DNA of 64,000 nucleotides from SW4 sp042466115. Lineage in GTDB: Bacteria > Pseudomonadota > Alphaproteobacteria > Rhodobacterales > Rhodobacteraceae. Numbering within the stretch: the stretch's first letter is position 1; every line of letters begins with the position of its first letter. Below, piece by piece: positions 41,828 through 50,535 of this stretch. A program made the position numbers and the translations under genes. Location of the stretch: contig NZ_JAXHBQ010000001.1 in the NCBI RefSeq assembly GCF_042466115.1, forward strand, positions 2,728,001 to 2,792,000, written 5' to 3'. Below the pieces are notes generated by a model. It had not been told where the DNA came from. It was given only the letters and a program-made list of their open reading frames with translations, and did not search any database.

Positions 41828-42810
41828 CCTACAAAACCATGCCCAAGGTCGAATTGCACCTTCACCTTGAAGGGGCTGCGCCACCTGCTTTCATCGCCGG
41901 ATTGGCGAAAGAAAAGAACATCGATATCAGCGCGATTTTCGACGAGAATGGGGGCTATGCCTACCGCGATTTCGATCATTTCCTCAGCGTTTACGAAGCC
42001 GCCTGCACAACCCTCACCGGCCCAGAAGAATTCTACCGGTTGACCAAGGCCGTTCTGGAAGAAAGCGCCAGCCACGGCGTTGTCTATTCCGAAACTTTCC
42101 TGTCGCCCGATTTCTGCGGCGGGGGCGATGTGGCCGCGTGGCGCGACTATCTGGCAGCGATGGAAACTGCCGCCACCGAAGCTGAACGCGAGATGGGCAT
42201 CACCCTGCGCGGGATTATCACCTGCATTCGCCACTTTGGCCCCGAACAGGCGAAAACGGCCGCCAGATGCGCGGCGGAAACCAAGGGTGATTTCATCACC
42301 GGTTTCGGTATGGCAGGCGCGGAAATGGTCGGGCGTCCGGGCGATTATGCCTACAGTTTTGACATGGCGCGCGAAGCCGGATTGCAGCTGACTTGCCATG
42401 CAGGCGAATGGGGCGGGCCCGATATGGTGGCTGACACGCTTCGCGACTTGCGAGTCGAACGCATCGGCCACGGGATCAACGCCGTCCAGGACGCGAAACT
42501 GGTCGACCTGATTGTCGACACGGGCGTCACCCTCGAAGTCTGTCCGGGGTCGAATGTGTTTTTGCAAGCGTCAGGCGGTTGGGCCGACCACCCGATCAAG
42601 CCTTTGCGCGACGCGGGCGTCAAAGTTACGGTATCAACCGACGACCCGCCGTTTTTCAACACCACAATGACCGACGAATTTGACAATCTGGCCAGGACAT
42701 TCGGCTGGGACGAAACCGACTTTCGCGCGTTGAATGAAAACGCGCTTGCGGCGGCTTTCTGCGATGATGATACCCGCGCCACAATCGCCAAAAAACTGGA
42801 GGCCGTATGA
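41824..42810 (+). CDS. add: Adenosine deaminase
   Basis: A 328-aa amidohydrolase deaminating adenosine to inosine. Metal-binding PKVELHLHLEGA (residues 6-17), catalytic CHAGEWGGP (about 191-199), ERIGHGIN (about 213-220) and STDDPPFF (about 268-275) are all present. The GTG start overlaps the deoB stop (GTGA). The placement adds purine salvage to an otherwise pyrimidine operon. Confidence 0.93.
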   Translation: MTYKTMPKVELHLHLEGAAPPAFIAGLAKEKNIDISAIFDENGGYAYRDFDHFLSVYEAACTTLTGPEEFYRLTKAVLEESASHGVVYSETFLSPDFCGGGDVAAWRDYLAAMETAATEAEREMGITLRGIITCIRHFGPEQAKTAARCAAETKGDFITGFGMAGAEMVGRPGDYAYSFDMAREAGLQLTCHAGEWGGPDMVADTLRDLRVERIGHGINAVQDAKLVDLIVDTGVTLEVCPGSNVFLQASGGWADHPIKPLRDAGVKVTVSTDDPPFFNTTMTDEFDNLARTFGWDETDFRALNENALAAAFCDDDTRATIAKKLEAV

Positions 42811-43439
42811 CCGAACACCTGACCCATGTCACCCACCCGCTGGTGCAGCACAAACTGAGCCTGATGCGCGACAAGACCACATCCACGGCCGTTTTTCGCC
42901 AGCTTCTGCGCGAGATTTCGCAGCTTCTGGCCTACGAAGTCACGCGCGATCTACCATTGACCACGCGCCCGATCGAAACGCCGATGGAGCCGATGGACGC
43001 ACCGGTGCTGGATGGCAAGAAGCTGGCGCTGGTGTCGATCCTGCGGGCGGGAAACGGGCTGCTGGACGGGGTTCTGGAACTGGTTCCTTCGGCCCGTGTC
43101 GGTTTTGTCGGGCTTTACCGCGACGAAGAGACCCTGAAGCCCGTGCAGTATTATTGCAAACTGCCCGAAGCACTTGAGGATCGCCTTGTGATCGCCGTTG
43201 ATCCGATGTTGGCGACAGGGAATTCATCTGTCGCGGCGATGGATTTGTTGAAAGCGGCGGGCGCGACGAACATCCGGTTCCTGTGTCTGTTGGCCGCGCC
43301 CGAGGGAATCGCTCGCATGAAAGAGGCCCACCCAGATATCCCCATCGTCACAGCGGCTGTGGATAAGTCTCTCAATGACCATGGATATATTGTGCCAGGG
43401 CTAGGGGATGCGGGTGATCGGATGTTTGGCACAAAATAG
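42807..43439 (+). CDS. upp: Uracil phosphoribosyltransferase
   Basis: A 210-aa phosphoribosyltransferase forming UMP from uracil and PRPP. The PRPP loop is VDPMLATGNSSVAAMDLLK (about residues 131-149) and the uracil-binding C-terminal YIVPGLGDAGDRMFGTK is diagnostic. ILRAGNGLLDGVLELVP (about 76-92) is the flexible loop region. It overlaps add by 4 bases and closes the salvage operon. I see no terminator in the 87 bases before the next gene. Confidence 0.95.
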   Translation: MTEHLTHVTHPLVQHKLSLMRDKTTSTAVFRQLLREISQLLAYEVTRDLPLTTRPIETPMEPMDAPVLDGKKLALVSILRAGNGLLDGVLELVPSARVGFVGLYRDEETLKPVQYYCKLPEALEDRLVIAVDPMLATGNSSVAAMDLLKAAGATNIRFLCLLAAPEGIARMKEAHPDIPIVTAAVDKSLNDHGYIVPGLGDAGDRMFGTK

Positions 43440-43526
43440 CGGCCCGAATTAGCGCTCATTTGGCGTCAATGGCTTTACTTGCTAGCGATTGTTCGCCATT
43501 CTCGCCCTATATCTTGTGGGGGCAAT

Positions 43527-45080
43527 ATGAAGACGCGTGTAATTTTGTCAGCGACAATCGTTGCAATGGGGTTGGGTGGCGCCGCGATGGCGCAGGCATT
43601 GCGCAACGCCGATGGGCCTGCCGAAACGCCCCCTGCGTCTTTTTCCGCCAACCAGTATGTCGATAGCCGCGGCTGCGTGTATATTCGCGCAGGGATTTCC
43701 GGAAATGTGACGTGGGTGCCGCGAGTGAACCGGTCACGCCGACAGCTTTGCGGATTTGAACCTTCGCTTGGTGGATCAACACGTGTCGCCGCGGCGACGC
43801 CTGATCCGGCGCCTGCACCTGCACCTGCGCCAGCGACACCCGCACCAACACCAGTAGCGGCCCCGGCGCCACAGCCCGCACCCGTTGCCCCGCCAACGAC
43901 AGCGCGCGCGCCTGCGCCCGTTGCGCCGCAGCCTGTGACGCCTACGCCGCGCGTGGTGACAGCACCCGAACCGGCGCAACAAGCACAGACGCGCACGATG
44001 ACCCGCACGCAGTTTTGCGACGGACGCAGTGGCCCCCAGCCCGGTTTCATCAGCAGTCGCACAGGTCAGACGATCGTTTGTGGTGCGCCCGCTGTCACGC
44101 AAGTGGCCGCCGTCGCCCCCCAAGTACAGCGCCCTGCGCCCACAACCGCCAGCACCCGCACACGCCTGAGCCGCGCAGAAGCCTGCGCCGACAGTGCTGC
44201 AACGGGCCGCCGCTACCAAAGCACCCTGACGGGCCGGTTGCTGCAATGCGGCCCGCAATCGGGCGGCGTTGTCACTGCAAGCATGACCGGGGCCATGGGC
44301 GCCGGACCTGCCATGGCAATGTCCGGCAGCACAGCCGTCAACCGCGCAACCGCATGCGCGGACATGCGCACCACTGGGCGGCGCTATGTCAGCACGACCA
44401 CAGGTTTGCCACCAGACTGTGGCGCGCAGGGCGGTCTGATGGCCGCGATTTTTGGCGGACCACGGGCAACCGTATCGACGCGCGGCGCGATGCAACCTGA
44501 AACGCTGACATACGGACGCACACTGCGCACAACCACAGCGCCACGGACCTGCACCAGCACAGGCATGACCGGCGGTACCGGCTATGGGGTGGGCTGCCAA
44601 TCCGGCCCCGATCTGGTGACACGCGCGGCGCGGGTTTTTGGCGGCCCTGCGCCCTATTCCAACCCTGAATTCACAGGCGCATGGTCGGCCGCACGCACAC
44701 CGACCCCGCCTGCAGGTTATACCAGCGTCTGGGACGATGGCCGCCTGAACAGCCAGCGCGGCTTGCCCGACGGCAACGCCCAAGCGGTGCAACCGGCCAC
44801 AGCACCTGCCGCGCGCGTTTCGACGCGGTCGGTGCAGCAGCCTGCCGCAACCGCGGACCGGTTCGTGCAGGTCGCGACCTATGCCTCGCGCGCTGATGCG
44901 CAGCGTGTGGCCCAAGGCTTGCGCGCCCGCGGACTGCCCATGCGCATTGGTGTCTATACGCGCGGCGGAACCGAATACCGGATTGTCATGGCGGGGCCGT
45001 TCAATTCGGCATCGGCCTTGCAACGTGCCCTAAGCACCGTGCGCGGGGCGGGTTATAGCGGTGCAAGCACCCGCAACTGA
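43527..45080 (+). CDS. SPOR-domain secreted protein with Cys-containing repeats
   Basis: A 517-aa exported protein. The signal peptide spans about residues 1-24 (VAMGLGGAAMAQA). A Pro/Ala-rich linker follows (about 90-155), then at least three related Cys units (44010-44088, 44178-44255, 44349-44424) sharing TGRRY-x-ST-x-TG and CG. A C-terminal SPOR domain (VQVATYASRADAQRVAQGL...RIVMAGPFNSASALQRAL, about 440-515) would bind septal peptidoglycan. GGGGGC precedes the ATG at 43527. A cell-division or envelope role is likely from SPOR; the repeats are unfamiliar. Confidence 0.8.
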   Translation: MKTRVILSATIVAMGLGGAAMAQALRNADGPAETPPASFSANQYVDSRGCVYIRAGISGNVTWVPRVNRSRRQLCGFEPSLGGSTRVAAATPDPAPAPAPAPATPAPTPVAAPAPQPAPVAPPTTARAPAPVAPQPVTPTPRVVTAPEPAQQAQTRTMTRTQFCDGRSGPQPGFISSRTGQTIVCGAPAVTQVAAVAPQVQRPAPTTASTRTRLSRAEACADSAATGRRYQSTLTGRLLQCGPQSGGVVTASMTGAMGAGPAMAMSGSTAVNRATACADMRTTGRRYVSTTTGLPPDCGAQGGLMAAIFGGPRATVSTRGAMQPETLTYGRTLRTTTAPRTCTSTGMTGGTGYGVGCQSGPDLVTRAARVFGGPAPYSNPEFTGAWSAARTPTPPAGYTSVWDDGRLNSQRGLPDGNAQAVQPATAPAARVSTRSVQQPAATADRFVQVATYASRADAQRVAQGLRARGLPMRIGVYTRGGTEYRIVMAGPFNSASALQRALSTVRGAGYSGASTRN

Positions 45081-45095
45081 TTTCTCCCGAGGAAA

Positions 45096-45126
45096 GGCCC
45101 TGCAGACGATCGCGGGGTCTTTTCTT
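45096..45126 (+). terminator. Rho-independent terminator of the SPOR-domain gene
   Basis: GGCCCTGC (45096-45103) pairs with GCGGGGTC (45112-45119), including two G-U pairs, around an 8-base loop, followed by TTTTCTT. It lies 15 bases after the stop. Confidence 0.65.
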
Positions 45127-45128
45127 GT

Positions 45129-46145
45129 CTAGCTGCAAATCCCTTGCAAGCTGATCCATTCGCCATCATTCAGGATTGCCGGGGCATCCAGACCCTGCAT
45201 AGGATCCGCCTCGATCAGGCCAAGGGTTGTTTCTCCTGTTGGATCAACTGCAAAAGCAAAGGGCGTGGACGGGATTTGCGCGGCCTCGAACAGCGGCAAC
45301 AGAGCGTCATCGGGCGGGCGCTGCGGCGGTGCTGCGATCAGCACCTCGGCGTAGTCGCGCAGGGTCTCCGAGTCCAGATCGCCCGTTGTCAGCAGTTGGA
45401 ATGTCGCGCGCAAGCCGGCCTCGTGCAGCAGGCGCGCAAGCGGGTCTTGCACGCGCAATCCGGCAGCGGCGGCAATGGCATGGCCTGCCACGGTGGCCGG
45501 GTCTTCGGTGTCTTCGATCAGGGCACGGTTCATCACGATGATCCCGCCGGGCAGGTAAAGTGCGCGTTGCACGCCGCTTGGCACGACGACAATCTGCCCG
45601 CCCGCATCGCGGCCCAGCGCACGCACCCTAAGCTGGTTCAACGCCTGCGCCCCCAGCGGGCTGCGACAGGTTGGGCCAGTAACCCGCTGGATATGACCCA
45701 ACAAAGTTCCGCCGATTTCCGAGCGTTTCACCGCAGGCACCACAGAAACGGTTTGCCGGATTAAAGCATCGGGCAGCCAGAACACGGCCAACGCCGCGAC
45801 GGCCGCAACTGACAACCCCAGCCCCAAGTATCGCAACCGTTTGGGTTTGGGGCGCTGTTTTTCGACCGTTTTACGCACCTTTTCGATCGCGGCGATCATC
45901 GTATCGTCTTCGATCTCAAGGGTTTCGGTCGCGTCTGGGTCGGGGCTGAAGATTGCCGGGCGTTTGCCCACGTTCAACCGCTCAACCGCCGGAAGCGACC
46001 AATGCGCCAGCGCGCGCCCGGCGCTATCGCTGATCACCACCGTTGCATCGCCAAACGACACGACAACGTCACGGCGCTGGGCGTTGGCGTCTGCGCGCCA
46101 CAACCCGCCGCTTTCCAGCCGTGCGTATTCTTTCAGTGCCGTCAT
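45129..46145 (-). CDS. Membrane-anchored M48-like protein without the zinc motif
   Basis: A 338-aa protein with one membrane helix (about residues 103-123) and a C-terminal region laid out like M48 peptidases (VVVPSGVQRALYLPGGIIVMNRALI, then TVAGHAIAAAAG). The expected HExxH is replaced by GHAIAAAA, so it should not be an active zinc protease. The N-terminal part (about 1-95) is beta-rich (DVVVSFGDATVVISD). It converges on the SPOR gene. It may be a pseudoenzyme or binding protein; I cannot assign a role. Confidence 0.65.
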   Translation of the reverse strand: MTALKEYARLESGGLWRADANAQRRDVVVSFGDATVVISDSAGRALAHWSLPAVERLNVGKRPAIFSPDPDATETLEIEDDTMIAAIEKVRKTVEKQRPKPKRLRYLGLGLSVAAVAALAVFWLPDALIRQTVSVVPAVKRSEIGGTLLGHIQRVTGPTCRSPLGAQALNQLRVRALGRDAGGQIVVVPSGVQRALYLPGGIIVMNRALIEDTEDPATVAGHAIAAAAGLRVQDPLARLLHEAGLRATFQLLTTGDLDSETLRDYAEVLIAAPPQRPPDDALLPLFEAAQIPSTPFAFAVDPTGETTLGLIEADPMQGLDAPAILNDGEWISLQGICS

Positions 46146-46215
46146 GGGGCTGCTCTGCCGCCTTTGTTTTGCGGTATCTTAGGGCAGGTCCTTGCGAAAT
46201 GACAGTGACTTTGCG

Positions 46216-47835
46216 CTAGCGCAGCTGTTTGCGTAACTCGAACTTCTGGATTTTCCCGGTCGACGTTTTCGGCAGTTCTTGGAACACCACCTTTTTGGGG
46301 CATTTGAACCCTGCAAGGCGTTCACGGGTGAAGGCGATCAAGGTGGCTTCGTCAACGCTGTGGCCGGTTTTCAGTTCGACAAAGGCACATGGCACTTCGC
46401 CCCACTTGTCATCGGCCATGGCCACTACGGCGCACAGGTTCACATCCGGGTGGTGCATCAGCGCGCCCTCGACCTCGACGCTGCTGATGTTTTCGCCACC
46501 TGATATGATGATGTCCTTGGCGCGGTCGGCGATTTGCATATGGCCATCGGGGTGTTGAATGGCCAGATCCTCGGAGTGGAAATAGCCGCCCTTGAAGGCT
46601 TTGGCCGTGGCCTCGGGGTTCTTCAGATAGCCCTTCATCACCGCATTGCCGCGCATCACGATCTCGCCCTGCGTTTTGCCATCCATCAGGACTTGCGCAC
46701 CGTTTTCATCCACGACGGTCACGTGCTCCATCATCGGAAAGGCAACCCCTTGGCGCGCCTGAATGGCGGCTTGTTGATCATGGGGCAGCGCATCCCATTC
46801 GTCGTTCCACAGGCATTCGGTGACATGGCCGTAGGTTTCGGTCAGCCCGTACACTTGCGTCACATGGAACCCCAGCTTGCTGATCGCGGCGAGGGTGGCA
46901 GAGGCGGGTGGTGCGCCGGCGGTAAAGACCTCGACGGTGTGATCAAAGGTGCGGCGCTCGGTGTCCTTGGCGTTGACCAGCAGGTTCAGCACGATGGGTG
47001 CACCGCCGAAATGCGTGACGCCTTCATCAGCGATGGCGTCATAGATCGCGCCTGCGGTCACATCGCGACAGCAGATCGCCGTGCCGCCGATGACGGGCAG
47101 CATCCATGTGTGGTTCCAGCCGTTGCAATGAAACAGCGGCACGATGGTCAGGTAACGCGGATGCAGCACCATGCGCCATGAAATCGGCGTGCCCATGGTC
47201 ATCAGATAGGCACCGCGATGGTGATAAACCACGCCCTTGGGCCGCCCCGTGGTGCCAGAGGTATAGTTGAGCGCAAGGCTTTCCCATTCGTCCGCGGGCA
47301 TGATCCATGCAAAATCGGGATCGCCGGTTTCAAGGAATGTCTCGTAATCCATCTGTTCGCCGATTTCCGGCACGCCTGCCTCGGCGTCCGGCACTTCGAT
47401 CACCAGCGGAGCAGGGCCCTCCATCAGGTCAACCGCGGCCATGGTCAGGGGCAGGAACTGGCTGTCGGCCAGCACGACCTTGGCGCCGCCGTGATCGAAA
47501 ATATAGGCAACCGTGTCGGCATCCAGCCGGATATTGATCGTGTTCAGCACAGCCCCGCAGGCGGGCACACCAAACGCCGCCTCGCATTGCGCGGGGATAT
47601 TGGGCAGCAGGGTCGCCACCACATCACCGGGTGCAACACCGGCCTTTTGCAGCGCCGATGCCAGCCGCGATACACGCGCATGATACTGCGCATAGGTGCG
47701 CCGCGTCGTGCCATAGACCAACGCCTCGTGGCCCCCGAAAACCCGCGCGGCCCGTTGCAGGTGGCTGAGGGGGGTCAGCGGCACATGGTTGGCAGCGCAT
47801 TTATCAAGGCCGGTCTCGTCCTGCATCCATCCCAT
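46216..47835 (-). CDS. AMP-forming acyl-CoA synthetase
   Basis: A 539-aa ANL-superfamily ligase. AMP-binding YTSGTTGRPKGVVYHH (about residues 190-205), VYGLTETYG (about 325), GGYFHSEDLAI (about 425) and KTSTGKIQKFELR with the catalytic Lys near the C terminus are complete. It activates a carboxylic acid with ATP and CoA; medium-chain fatty acids or methylmercaptopropionate (DmdB-type ligases of marine Rhodobacterales) are candidates, but the sequence does not decide. It is monocistronic and divergent from the EamA transporter gene. Confidence 0.9.
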   Translation of the reverse strand: MGWMQDETGLDKCAANHVPLTPLSHLQRAARVFGGHEALVYGTTRRTYAQYHARVSRLASALQKAGVAPGDVVATLLPNIPAQCEAAFGVPACGAVLNTINIRLDADTVAYIFDHGGAKVVLADSQFLPLTMAAVDLMEGPAPLVIEVPDAEAGVPEIGEQMDYETFLETGDPDFAWIMPADEWESLALNYTSGTTGRPKGVVYHHRGAYLMTMGTPISWRMVLHPRYLTIVPLFHCNGWNHTWMLPVIGGTAICCRDVTAGAIYDAIADEGVTHFGGAPIVLNLLVNAKDTERRTFDHTVEVFTAGAPPASATLAAISKLGFHVTQVYGLTETYGHVTECLWNDEWDALPHDQQAAIQARQGVAFPMMEHVTVVDENGAQVLMDGKTQGEIVMRGNAVMKGYLKNPEATAKAFKGGYFHSEDLAIQHPDGHMQIADRAKDIIISGGENISSVEVEGALMHHPDVNLCAVVAMADDKWGEVPCAFVELKTGHSVDEATLIAFTRERLAGFKCPKKVVFQELPKTSTGKIQKFELRKQLR

Positions 47836-47991
47836 CGCGCACCCCTTTCTGCGGAATCATTTCCCTGGACTTTAGCGCAGGTTTTCCGCTCTGGGAAAGC
47901 AATTGTCAGACATTTAAGGCGCGCCAGATGTCGCCTTTGGCATTGCAACTGGCCGCGCCGCTGGTGAAAGTCGGCGCACAAGGGGGGGCGT

Positions 47992-48897
47992 ATGGGGCAA
48001 ACCGAACCACTCAAGGCGACGGTGTTCATCATCATCGGGATGCTGACACTGGGGCTGTCGGACAATTACGTGCGGATGATTTCCGCCGATGCGGGCCTGT
48101 GGCAGTTCCACGCAACCCGCGCGGCGATGACCCTGCCGATGATCGTGGTGGCGGCCTTTCTGGGGCTGGGGGCCTTGCGTCCGAACCGCCCGCTGGCCGT
48201 GCTGGGCCGCAGTATCCTGATCGCCTTGTCGATGCTGATCTATTTCGGCTGCCTTGCCTTCCTGCCCATCGGCGTCGTCGTTGCCGGACTGTTCACTGCG
48301 CCGATTTTCGTGCTGCTGATTTCGGTCGCGTTTCGCGGTGAACGGATTGGTGCCGTGCGCTGGCTGGCAGTGGTTGTTGGGTTTGCAGGGGCCTTGCTGG
48401 TGATCCAGCCCGCCGAAGGATCGCTGACAGCCCTGTCATTTGTGCCGATCATCGCCGGTGTTCTTTATGCTTGCGGGGCGGTCGCCACACGGTCGTGGTG
48501 CGAGGGCGAGGGGACAGCTGCACTTGTGCTGGGGTTCTTTGGTGTCTTGGGCATTTTCGGCCTGTTGGGCTTGGCGGCGCTGGCGATCTGGCCACAAGTC
48601 GTCCCACTGGGCCATGACGGGTTCATTGCGCGCGGGGCCGTCCCTTTCACCCCGGATTTCCTGTTCTGGACAGCGGTGCAGGCCGTGGGTGCAATCATCG
48701 GCATCGGTTGCCTGACCAAAGCCTACCAGATCGGCGAGGCGAGCTTTGTCGCGATCAACGAATATTCGTTGATCGTGTTCGCATCGGTTTGGGCCTATAT
48801 TATCTGGGGCGAAACGCTGGGCGGTTTGGCGATGATGGGCATTGTGCTGATCGTCGCATCGGGCGCGGTGATAACCCTGCGGGCGCGGCGCGCATGA
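47992..48897 (+). CDS. EamA/DMT family transporter
   Basis: A 301-aa, ten-helix transporter made of two EamA repeats (about residues 10-138 and 150-297); the second ends with SLIVFASVWAYIIWGETL, a typical EamA block. It would export metabolites or amino acids; the substrate is unknown. The start codon follows GGGGGGCGT. It is coupled to the downstream sulfotransferase by an ATGA overlap, an unusual pairing. Confidence 0.88.
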   Translation: MGQTEPLKATVFIIIGMLTLGLSDNYVRMISADAGLWQFHATRAAMTLPMIVVAAFLGLGALRPNRPLAVLGRSILIALSMLIYFGCLAFLPIGVVVAGLFTAPIFVLLISVAFRGERIGAVRWLAVVVGFAGALLVIQPAEGSLTALSFVPIIAGVLYACGAVATRSWCEGEGTAALVLGFFGVLGIFGLLGLAALAIWPQVVPLGHDGFIARGAVPFTPDFLFWTAVQAVGAIIGIGCLTKAYQIGEASFVAINEYSLIVFASVWAYIIWGETLGGLAMMGIVLIVASGAVITLRARRA

Positions 48898-49547
48898 TTA
48901 TCTCGCGCGGGCGCCGCTATATCTTTGTGCATATTCCGAAAACCGGCGGGACGGCGATGGCGCTGGCCCTCGAAGAACGCGCCATGGCCGATGATATCCT
49001 GATCGGTGACACGCCCAAGGCCAAGCGGCGCAAGGGACGCCTGAAAGGCGTGCACACGGGGGGGCGACTGTGGAAACATTCGACGCTCGCGGATGTCGAA
49101 GGGCTGGTTACACGGGCCGAGATGGCTGATTTTGTGACTTTCACGCTGGTGCGCAACCCATGGGACCGCGCCGTCAGCTATTATCATTGGTTGCAGGATC
49201 AGACGTTTGACCATCCCGCCGTGACATTGGCGCAAGCGCTGTCTTTCGCTGAATTCATCGCCCATGACCATACCCGATCCAGCCTGCGCGCCGCGCCCTA
49301 CAGCGCCTATATGCGCGATGGCGGTGGGCAGGAACATTGCACGCATTACGTGCGTCTTGAGCATTTGGCCGACCTTGCCCCGATTGAGGACCACCTGGGG
49401 TTCAAGATTGATATGCCACGCGTGAACACGTCGAGCCGGCGTGCCGACTGGCACAGCTATTATGACGCCACCACACGGGGAATCGTCGCGGATGCCTGCG
49501 CCGAAGATATTGCCCGCTTTGACTATTCCTTTGACGATTCGGCCTGA
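48894..49547 (+). CDS. Sulfotransferase family protein
   Basis: A 217-aa PAPS-dependent sulfotransferase-like protein. The 5'-phosphosulfate loop is HIPKTGGTA (residues 13-21) and the 3'-phosphate motif is TLVRNPWDRAVSYYHW (about 82-97), both well conserved. It may transfer sulfate to a carbohydrate of the cell surface, as in relatives. The ATG at 48894 overlaps the EamA stop. No signal peptide is present. Acceptor unknown. Confidence 0.85.
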   Translation: MIISRGRRYIFVHIPKTGGTAMALALEERAMADDILIGDTPKAKRRKGRLKGVHTGGRLWKHSTLADVEGLVTRAEMADFVTFTLVRNPWDRAVSYYHWLQDQTFDHPAVTLAQALSFAEFIAHDHTRSSLRAAPYSAYMRDGGGQEHCTHYVRLEHLADLAPIEDHLGFKIDMPRVNTSSRRADWHSYYDATTRGIVADACAEDIARFDYSFDDSA

Positions 49548-49719
49548 TTGTTTCGCATTTTAGGCAAATGCCGATCAAATCCGCTGATTTCGCGTTAACC
49601 ATGATCCAATGCCCCAAACTTGCCGCTTTGTCGGCCAATGACGGTCGCGGGAATCACTCCAACTGGTTTCAACAAAACGAAACGGTCGCTGCCGGACCGG
49701 ACAACAAAGGATGGGAAAA

Positions 49720-50379
49720 ATGCTTGCTTGGAACAAAGATACCTGGGGACGCGCCGCTGCACACAACACACTGCGTGATGTGACGACCGGCATTATTGCT
49801 GGCACGAAAGTGGCAACTGAAATGGGTTGGCGCGCGGTCGAGGCCGTGGCCGAGGGCGACAAGGTGCTGACATTCGATGGCGGGCTGCAAACCGTGATTT
49901 CCGTGCGCCGCGACCTGATCAGCGCTGATCCCAACGTCACACCCATGGGCCACTGGCCACTGGACGTGCCCGCCGGTGCCCTTGGCAACCGCGAGGCGAT
50001 GCGCCTGCTGCCCAATCAAAGCATTCTGGTGGAAAGCGACACCGCCGAGGACGTGCTGGGCGATCCCTTTGCCCTGATCCCCGCCGCCAGTCTTGACGGG
50101 TTCCGCGGCATTTCCCGCCCACTGCCCGGTGGCGAAATCGAGATCGTGCACCTGGAATTCGCGCAGGACGAAATCGTCTTTGCCAATCTTGGTGCGCTGT
50201 TTTTGTGCAAGCGGTCCACGTCGATCCTGAGCGACATGCTGAACGAAGCCACCGAAAGCCCCTATCAGACCCTCAGCGCGGAGGAGGCTGATGTTCTTGT
50301 GGGTTTTCTGGAGGTTGAGGACGAGGGGCGCCGCGCGCCAACCCGTTCTGCCGCACGGATGATGGTTGTGGCGGCCTAA
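49720..50379 (+). CDS. Hint-domain protein without an apparent autoprocessing Cys
   Basis: A 219-aa protein with a Hedgehog/intein (Hint_2-like) domain: GIIAGTKVATEMGWRAVEAVAEGDKVLTFDGG (about residues 24-55), then LLPNQSILVESD and VFANLGALFLCKR. Rhodobacterales Hint proteins usually have Cys or Ser before GT; here Ala occupies that position, so self-splicing is not expected. AAGGA precedes the ATG at 49720; an upstream ATG at 49711 is too close to it. A good terminator follows. Role unknown; relatives are often secreted or surface proteins. Confidence 0.75.
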   Translation: MLAWNKDTWGRAAAHNTLRDVTTGIIAGTKVATEMGWRAVEAVAEGDKVLTFDGGLQTVISVRRDLISADPNVTPMGHWPLDVPAGALGNREAMRLLPNQSILVESDTAEDVLGDPFALIPAASLDGFRGISRPLPGGEIEIVHLEFAQDEIVFANLGALFLCKRSTSILSDMLNEATESPYQTLSAEEADVLVGFLEVEDEGRRAPTRSAARMMVVAA

Positions 50380-50440
50380 CCGAAATCAGGGATCCGCGCC
50401 CGCGGGCCTTTCCCCAGATTGGGCCATGGGCAAGGATAGG

Positions 50441-50480
50441 TTGCCCCCGATCAGCGATGGTCGGGGGCAATTCTTTGTTG
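50441..50480 (+). terminator. Rho-independent terminator of the Hint gene
   Basis: A perfect 10-bp stem TTGCCCCCGA (50441-50450) / TCGGGGGCAA (50461-50470) with a 10-base loop, followed by TTCTTTGTTG. Confidence 0.78.
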
Positions 50481-50489
50481 TGTTGGGCC

Positions 50490-50508
50490 AAATCCTTGCA
50501 AAGGATTT
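50490..50508. repeat. Hairpin AAATCCTT-GCA-AAGGATTT
   Basis: A perfect 8-bp stem in the convergent interval between the Hint and fadJ genes. No T-tract follows. It may help end transcription from the fadJ side together with the hairpin at 50514. Confidence 0.55.
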
Positions 50509-50513
50509 GCGGT

Positions 50514-50534
50514 CAGACTTTCGATGAAAGTCTG
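50514..50534. repeat. Hairpin CAGACTTTC-GAT-GAAAGTCTG next to the fadJ stop
   Basis: A perfect 9-bp stem with a 3-base loop directly after the fadJ stop (50536). It is a possible transcript end or stabiliser, but no T-run is visible on the minus strand. Confidence 0.55.
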
Positions 50535-50535
50535 G

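Noticed and set aside
50490..50508. TTGCAAA in AAATCCTTGCAAAGGATTT as another ScfR/PccR site
   Set aside because: It lies between two convergent genes, after the fadJ stop, with no promoter to regulate; better read as a hairpin.
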